NCBI RefSeq assembly: GCF_023520895.1
Contig: NZ_CP026029.1
Span: 6,742,832 to 6,806,831 of the forward strand
DNA length: 64,000 nucleotides
Source of the DNA: Paenibacillus sp. PK3_47
Lineage (GTDB): Bacteria > Bacillota > Bacilli > Paenibacillales > Paenibacillaceae
Direction: 5' to 3'
The stretch's first letter is position 1; the number at the start of each line of letters is the position of its first letter. A program made the translations under genes and the position numbers. Below the pieces are notes generated by a model. That model did no database searches. It was given only the letters and a program-made list of their open reading frames with translations, and was not told the DNA's origin. Of this stretch, positions 59,423 to 64,000 are shown piece after piece.

Positions 59423-60406
59423 TCACTCAACTTCCGGAGCCATCAGGCGCTCCGCAGACAGCGTTTGACTGACCGTCCCGAGCTGCAGCCCTTTGGCCCT
59501 GATCCCCTGGATCATGCCTCTGAGCGCCTTGGATGAAGATGCTGTAGGATGCATTAAAATCAGCGTTCCCGGTTCAGCCTTTGTGCTGATTTTTTGGACG
59601 ACCGACTCCGGTGACGGATTGCGCCAATCGACGGTATCGAGCGTCCAGAGTACGGTTTTGAGTCCCAGGGATGCCGCAATCTCCACAGTCTCCTGATCAA
59701 AATCACCGGAAGGCGGTGCAAACCATTTGTTGTCTGCCCCAAGGCTTTCCTTCAGCAGCAGCTTGGTCTTCTCGATCTCGGCAGTTGCCCGGGCACGGCT
59801 TAGCGTACTCATATTTGGATGGGTATACGCATGGTTTTCCATTTCATGCCCCCGCCTCATCATCTCGGCAGCCAGCTCGCGGTTTTTGCTCAGCCAGCTC
59901 CCGTCCAGAAAAAAGGTCACCTTCACCTTCTCTTCGTCGAGAATATCCAGCATAGGCACTATGTATTGATTGCCCCAGGCTACATTGATCATCAGGGAGA
60001 CCATCGGCTTGGCCGGATTTCCCCGGTAGACCGGAACTGCCCCGAGATCCTTCAGCGACACTTTTGGCTGGATTTGGCGCACTACCAGCTTCAGGCTGTC
60101 CCCCGGCCCTTTTAACAGCGCATTGCGGTAAGAAGCCTCCACATCTACCTCCAGCCCGTTATATCCCGGTATAGCCTTCCACACCCGGTCCACGGCTGCA
60201 TCCACCGGTGCCGCATTCAGCTTGGCAGCCCTGCTCTCAATCAGAGCGCGCAGCTCATCCTGTTCCTTGGGGGCATTACTCCACACAGCCAGTCCATCCT
60301 GCGGTTTGAGTCCAGCCAGCATATCCTTTACAGGGCCGGCCGTACTGCCGATACCGATAACTACGGCAATGCAAGCCAGCACCAGCGCTGCTTTCTCCGT
60401 CCTCAT
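59423..60406 (-). CDS. ylxY: YlxY polysaccharide deacetylase-like protein
   Basis: A 327-residue protein; ATG 60406 follows GGGAGGA by 6 bases. Residues 5-25 form an uncleaved signal or membrane anchor (AALVLACIAVVIGIGSTAG). The NodB fold covers 140-325. Motif 1, normally TFDDG, reads SLMINVAWGNQ, so the catalytic Asp pair is missing; the metal His of HEMENHAYTHPNM are kept. This matches the YlxY/PdaB-like group found next to pnp in Bacilli, whose activity is uncertain. Confidence 0.9.
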   Translation of the reverse strand: MRTEKAALVLACIAVVIGIGSTAGPVKDMLAGLKPQDGLAVWSNAPKEQDELRALIESRAAKLNAAPVDAAVDRVWKAIPGYNGLEVDVEASYRNALLKGPGDSLKLVVRQIQPKVSLKDLGAVPVYRGNPAKPMVSLMINVAWGNQYIVPMLDILDEEKVKVTFFLDGSWLSKNRELAAEMMRRGHEMENHAYTHPNMSTLSRARATAEIEKTKLLLKESLGADNKWFAPPSGDFDQETVEIAASLGLKTVLWTLDTVDWRNPSPESVVQKISTKAEPGTLILMHPTASSSKALRGMIQGIRAKGLQLGTVSQTLSAERLMAPEVE

Positions 60407-60525
60407 AACTGTTCCTCCCAGCACAATCAGCCTCTGCTACCCTGTACAAGGTGTAGAGACGTTTTGTCCCAGCCTATGAATTACCGGAGAAAAATATGCA
60501 TGAACCCGGACTTTAGAGAGAATTA

Positions 60526-60548
60526 AAATAGCCCCACAGCCGTGGAGC
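60526..60548 (-). terminator. Second terminator after pnp
   Basis: GCTCCAC, loop GGCT, GTGGGGC followed by TATTTT on the minus strand; one G-T pair. Confidence 0.6.
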
Positions 60549-60583
60549 ACAGATGTAACTCTTCAAATTCACTTATATACGTT

Positions 60584-60625
60584 AAAAAAAGAGCCAGAAC
60601 ACATACACTTCTGTCTCTTTTTATT
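60584..60625 (-). terminator. Terminator of pnp
   Basis: AAAAAGAG-ACAGAA and TTCTGGCTCTTTTTTT pair with one mismatch on the minus strand, 25 bases after pnp. Confidence 0.85.
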
Positions 60626-60650
60626 AGCATAATAAGGAGAAAAAGGCGCT

Positions 60651-62753
60651 TTACGCCTTTGCTCCGCTTTCTGAAGTCAGAACCGCTTTGCGCGACAGGT
60701 TGACGCGTCCCTGCTGGTCGATTTCGGTTACTTTTACAGTAATCGTGTCGCCAATAGCAACAACATCCTCTACCTTGGCTACGCGCTCTGTGGAAAGCTG
60801 GGAAATATGCACCAGACCGTCTTTGCCGGGAATCAGCTCAACAAAAGCACCGAACTTCTCGATGCGGCGAACCGTACCTACGTAGATCTCGCCTACCTGC
60901 ACTTCCTTCACAATGCCTTCAATAATACTGCGGGCTTTTTGAATCATCTCTTCATCGGAAGAGCCGATAAAGACGCGTCCATCCTGTTCGATGTCGATCT
61001 TCACGCCGGTTTCTTCAATGATCTTGTTGATGATTTTGCCGCCTGCACCGATAACATCACGGATTTTGTCCGGGTTGATGTTAATGATAATAATTTTCGG
61101 AGCGTATTTGGACAGGCTGGTTCTAGGCTCGGAGATGGCCTCCATCATTTTGTCCAAAATGAACAAACGTCCTTCTCTGGCCTGCTCCAGTGCTTCCTTC
61201 AGAATCTGGCGGTCGATTCCGGCAATTTTGATATCCATTTGAATTGCGGTTACGCCTTCTGCGGTCCCTGCAACTTTAAAGTCCATATCGCCCAGATGAT
61301 CTTCCATGCCCTGAATATCCGTCAGAATGGATACATGCTCCCCGTCTTTGATCAGACCCATGGCCACACCGGCTACAGGCGCTTTGATCGGTACACCCGC
61401 ATCCATCATTGCCAGGATACTTGCACAGATACTTGCCTGGGAGGTGGAACCGTTGGATTCAATCGCTTCGGATACGAGACGGATTGTGTACGGGAATTCA
61501 GTTTCACTTGGAATCACTTTGGACAGCGCGCGCTCGCCCAGTGCTCCGTGACCGATTTCACGGCGTCCTGGCGCTCTCAGCGGACGGGCTTCCCCTACGC
61601 TGAACGGCGGGAAGTTATAATGGTGCATAAAGCGTTTGGTTTCAGCCGGATCAATACCATCCAGGATCTGTACGTCACCAAGCGCACCCAGTGTACACAC
61701 GCTGAGGATTTGGGTTTGTCCGCGGGTAAAGAGACCGGAACCGTGCGTGCGCGGCAGCAGTGCCGTATCACACTCAATCGGGCGGATTTCATCCAGCTTG
61801 CGGCCATCCGGACGCACTTTATCATGCGTGATCAGGCGGCGAACTTCATCCTTGACGATGTCATGCAGAACTTCCTTCACATCTTTCAGCAGTTCAGGTG
61901 TTTCTATGTATTTCTCGACGAAATACTCCACCGTTTCACTATTGATCGCGTCGATGGCATCCTGACGTGCATGCTTTTCGGCAATTTTCACTGCGTCAAC
62001 CAGACGGGCACCGGCATAAGCACGGACCTCTGTATTCACATCAGCATTTACCGCATGCAGTTTGACCGTCATTTTTTCTTTACCGGCAACGGCAACCAGC
62101 TCTTCAATAACGGCCACGATCTTGCGGATCTCCTCATGACCGAACATGATGGCTTCCAGCATCACTTCTTCCGGCACTTCGTTTGCTTCCGCTTCCACCA
62201 TCATGATCGCGTCTTTGGTTCCGGCAACGACCACATAAATATCGCTGGCAGCTTGTTGTGCTACATCAGGATTGATGATAAATTCACCATTAATGCGGCC
62301 AACAGCCACACCGCCGATAGGACCGTCGAAAGGCACATCGGAAATGCTCAGCGCAGCAGACGTACCGATCATCGCAGCGATGTCAGGTGCGCAGTCCTGA
62401 TCCACGCTCATAACCATGTTCAGTACTTGAACATCGTTACGGAATCCCTCAGGGAACAGCGGACGGATCGGACGGTCAGTCAGACGGCTCGACAGAATCG
62501 CTTTTTCACTCGGTCTGCCTTCCCGTTTGATAAATCCGCCCGGGATTTTACCTACTGCATACAATCTTTCCTCATAGTTAACCGTAAGCGGGAAAAAATC
62601 CAGATCTTTAGGCTCACTGGAAGCAGTAACCGTACACAATACTGCAGTATCTCCGTAACGGACCATTACAGCCGCATTTGCCTGTTTGGCCAGGCGTCCG
62701 GTTTCCAGCACAAGGCGTCTTCCGCCCAGCTGCATTTCTACACGTTGTTCCAT
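60651..62753 (-). CDS. pnp: Polynucleotide phosphorylase
   Basis: A 700-residue 3'-5' phosphorolytic exoribonuclease. Two RNase PH domains (LVLETGRLAKQANAAVMVRYGDTAVL; then GSGLFTRGQTQILSVCTLG and HHYNFPPFSVGE), an all-helical linker, a KH domain (DVIGAGGKIINKIIEETGVKIDI) and an S1 domain (VEVGEIYVGTVRRIEKFGAFVELIPGKDGLVHISQ). It forms a trimer and works with RNase Y and RNase J, also encoded here. GGAGG lies before the ATG. Confidence 0.98.
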   Translation of the reverse strand: MEQRVEMQLGGRRLVLETGRLAKQANAAVMVRYGDTAVLCTVTASSEPKDLDFFPLTVNYEERLYAVGKIPGGFIKREGRPSEKAILSSRLTDRPIRPLFPEGFRNDVQVLNMVMSVDQDCAPDIAAMIGTSAALSISDVPFDGPIGGVAVGRINGEFIINPDVAQQAASDIYVVVAGTKDAIMMVEAEANEVPEEVMLEAIMFGHEEIRKIVAVIEELVAVAGKEKMTVKLHAVNADVNTEVRAYAGARLVDAVKIAEKHARQDAIDAINSETVEYFVEKYIETPELLKDVKEVLHDIVKDEVRRLITHDKVRPDGRKLDEIRPIECDTALLPRTHGSGLFTRGQTQILSVCTLGALGDVQILDGIDPAETKRFMHHYNFPPFSVGEARPLRAPGRREIGHGALGERALSKVIPSETEFPYTIRLVSEAIESNGSTSQASICASILAMMDAGVPIKAPVAGVAMGLIKDGEHVSILTDIQGMEDHLGDMDFKVAGTAEGVTAIQMDIKIAGIDRQILKEALEQAREGRLFILDKMMEAISEPRTSLSKYAPKIIIININPDKIRDVIGAGGKIINKIIEETGVKIDIEQDGRVFIGSSDEEMIQKARSIIEGIVKEVQVGEIYVGTVRRIEKFGAFVELIPGKDGLVHISQLSTERVAKVEDVVAIGDTITVKVTEIDQQGRVNLSRKAVLTSESGAKA

Positions 62754-62862
62754 AAAATCCCTCCTTGAATGTTAGTAAACCTGCCGATAGCTATAACAGG
62801 CTATTCAACCGCAATATAAGCCTGCTGTTCAGGCCGGCAACGGTTGTTTATGTTCTACAAGC

Positions 62863-62905
62863 AAAAACGGCTTGTCCTCTGCCTGAGGTGTTATAGCCGT
62901 TTTTT
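62863..62905. terminator. Terminator-like hairpin in the pnp leader
   Basis: AAAAACGGCT and AGCCGTTTTTT pair perfectly around a 22-base loop; T runs exist on both strands. It is 110 bases upstream of pnp and separate from the rpsO terminator, so it may attenuate pnp. Confidence 0.65.
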
Positions 62906-62949
62906 ACGAATAATATCCACTTTACTCTGTAAGTTTTCCCTAAATTTTC

Positions 62950-63016
62950 AAAAAGCAACCCGGCTGTCCCGCTGTCGCTCGTAAGAAGGACATACGGTAT
63001 ACAACCAGGCTGCTTT
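62950..63016 (-). terminator. Terminator of rpsO
   Basis: AAGCAGCCTGGTTGT and ACAGCCGGGTTGCTT form a 15-pair stem with G-U pairs and a long loop, followed by TTTTTG on the minus strand, 20 bases after rpsO. Confidence 0.75.
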
Positions 63017-63035
63017 AAGGTTAATCTTATGGAAA

Positions 63036-63305
63036 TTAGCGACGCAATCCCAGTTTTTCGATCAGGGCGCTGTAACGTTGGATATCCTTATTCTTCAAAT
63101 AAGCCAACAGTTTACGACGTTGTCCAACCATCTTCAGCAGTCCGCGACGGGAGTGGTGATCCTTCTTGTGCGTACGCAAGTGGTCAGTCAAATTAACGAT
63201 GTTCTCCGTAAGGATAGCAACTTGCACCTCAGGGGATCCAGTATCGGATTCATGAGTTTTGTGCTCGTCGATCAATTGATGTTTACGTTCTTGAGTCAAT
63301 GCCAT
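63036..63305 (-). CDS. rpsO: 30S ribosomal protein S15
   Basis: The 89-residue S15 of the small subunit, which binds 16S rRNA at the central three-way junction. TQERKHQLIDEHKTHESDTGSPEVQVA, LTDHLRTHKKDHHSRRGLLKMVGQRRKLL are invariant. ATG with GGAGGTGA 5 bases upstream; the frame's 14 extra codons upstream are leader. Downstream come pnp and ylxY, the widespread rpsO-pnp order. Confidence 0.98.
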   Translation of the reverse strand: MALTQERKHQLIDEHKTHESDTGSPEVQVAILTENIVNLTDHLRTHKKDHHSRRGLLKMVGQRRKLLAYLKNKDIQRYSALIEKLGLRR

Positions 63306-63334
63306 CCTGTTCACCTCCTTCATAATAATCGCCA

Positions 63335-63364
63335 GTAGCCTCGTCACCGTCGGTGAGAACGAGC
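63335..63364 (-). promoter_or_regulatory. Leader hairpin of rpsO
   Basis: CTCGTTCTCACC and GGTGACGAG pair around a short loop in the roughly 100-base leader, ending 30 bases before the start codon. It is a candidate S15 autoregulation element. Confidence 0.5.
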
Positions 63365-63408
63365 AACCAAGCTAAGGTTATGATGCTGTCATTCCAGCAA
63401 CGTTAATC

Positions 63409-63437
63409 AGTATAGCACTTCCGGAGACAAATGTAAA
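63409..63437 (-). promoter_or_regulatory. Promoter of rpsO
   Basis: On the minus strand TTTACA (63432-63437) and TATACT (63409-63414) are 17 bases apart. Confidence 0.7.
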
Positions 63438-63455
63438 CGGCATGTCCCAAGGAGA

Positions 63456-64000
63456 TTATGAATGATATTCCAGCAATCCTTTGGCTGTTTCGGCATCCTC
63501 GGTAATTTGGGCAATTAATGCTCCGATGGAATCGAATTTGCGCTCCGGACGGATGAACGAGACAAGCTCAACCTTCAGCTCCTGCTCATAAAGATCTCCC
63601 GCAAAATCAAACAGATGCACTTCAAAGCTCGGAGCCGTCACTCCCTCATGGAAGGTGGGCTTCACTCCGACATTCATGACACCGTACAGGATTTCATCTT
63701 TATAAAAGACTTTAACCGCGTATACGCCTTTAGCCGGGATAACGTATCTGTCCTCAAGCTGCAGATTTGCAGTCGGGAAGCCAATGGTACGCCCCCGCTT
63801 CTCCCCGTGTCCGACAGTTCCGCGAAGATGATAACAGCGCCCGAACCATGCAGTGGCAAGCGCAAGATCTCCGGTCTGCAGGCTTCGGCGGATGCCGGAG
63901 CTGCTTACCTTCTCTCCATCCAGCAAAAAGGGAGGAACCGTCTCCACATTCATCACTCCGCCGCCCAGCTCACGGAGCATTTCAGCATCCCCTTCTCCCA
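63456..64000 (-). CDS. ribF: RibF, riboflavin kinase/FAD synthetase, C-terminal part (cut by window edge)
   Basis: The frame is open from the right window edge to the stop at 63456, about 181 codons, and lacks the N-terminal adenylyltransferase start. The end of the FMN adenylyltransferase domain is visible (VSSSGIRRSLQTGDLALATAWFGR). The riboflavin kinase domain follows, with GTVGHGEKRGRTIGFPTANL, YGVMNVGVKPTF and the EVHLFDFAGDLYE segment. RibF turns riboflavin into FMN and FAD. It precedes rpsO, as in Bacillus. Confidence 0.95.
   Translation of the reverse strand, partial: GEGDAEMLRELGGGVMNVETVPPFLLDGEKVSSSGIRRSLQTGDLALATAWFGRCYHLRGTVGHGEKRGRTIGFPTANLQLEDRYVIPAKGVYAVKVFYKDEILYGVMNVGVKPTFHEGVTAPSFEVHLFDFAGDLYEQELKVELVSFIRPERKFDSIGALIAQITEDAETAKGLLEYHS

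Noticed and set aside
60807..62768. 653-codon open frame on the plus strand opposite pnp
   Set aside because: It mirrors pnp, has no ribosome binding site or family motif, and results from codon bias of the real gene. The same holds for long frames opposite cinA (37603-38853) and htpG (21636-22988).

Overview
The window looks like a chromosome segment of a Gram-positive endospore former, most likely Paenibacillus or a close relative. Three things point there. Gene content and order from about 30 kb onward follow the Bacillus subtilis rpsO-to-spoVS region. Spore genes are present (dpaA/dpaB, spoVS, a sleB-like hydrolase). Base composition is moderate, with strong GGAGG ribosome binding sites and frequent GTG/TTG starts. 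I see no tRNA, rRNA, CRISPR array, insertion sequence or prophage.

Left part (1-30 kb) is accessory and regulatory. It holds a truncated DUF1835 gene, a frameshifted lipoprotein gene, a degenerate 51-bp tandem repeat array and a YolD-like gene. A hexuronate block follows (kduI, a DeoR-type regulator, kduD), with a large unassigned protein on the opposite strand. Next come a copper-amine-oxidase-domain envelope protein, a Nudix hydrolase, a HAD phosphatase and a GH42 beta-galactosidase divergent from an AraC regulator. After these lie a TetR gene with two SMR efflux subunits, a heterodimeric ABC exporter divergent from a LysR gene, an MDR oxidoreductase, an XRE/membrane-protein pair, htpG under a perfect CIRCE operator, an MBL hydrolase, a GNAT gene, a LysR gene divergent from a dapA-like gene, YdeI and DinB family genes, a WYL regulator and a DEAD-box RNA helicase.

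Right part (30-64 kb) is a conserved block, almost all on the minus strand. In transcription order from the right edge it reads ribF (partial), rpsO, pnp, ylxY, mlpA, dut, dpaA, dpaB, dapG, dapA, an RNase J gene, tepA, ylzJ, ftsK/spoIIIE, a sleB-like gene, ymfF, ymfH, ymfI, ymfJ, ymfK, a rodZ-like gene (ymfM), a small membrane gene, yajQ, pgsA, cinA, recA, recX, rny, ymdB, spoVS, a dipeptidase and pduL. Themes are RNA decay (PNPase, RNase J, RNase Y, YmdB), lysine and dipicolinate synthesis (dapG/dapA feeding dpaA/dpaB), DNA translocation and repair (ftsK, recA, recX), and sporulation/germination. Compared with B. subtilis, asd is missing between dpaB and dapG, and dut sits between mlpA and dpaA.

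Several regulatory sites match known consensus sequences: CIRCE at htpG, a LexA box at recA, sigma-H-, sigma-G- and sigma-K-like promoters at spoVS, the sleB-like gene and dpaA, a TetR-type palindrome inside the SMR operon promoter, and a LysR-type palindrome between lysR and the ABC exporter. The ymdB gene appears to start with the rare codon ATT. I did not find a clearly new multi-gene defence or biosynthetic system. The least explained items are the 51-bp repeat array, the 561-residue protein beside kduI, and the structured leader of the RNase J gene.
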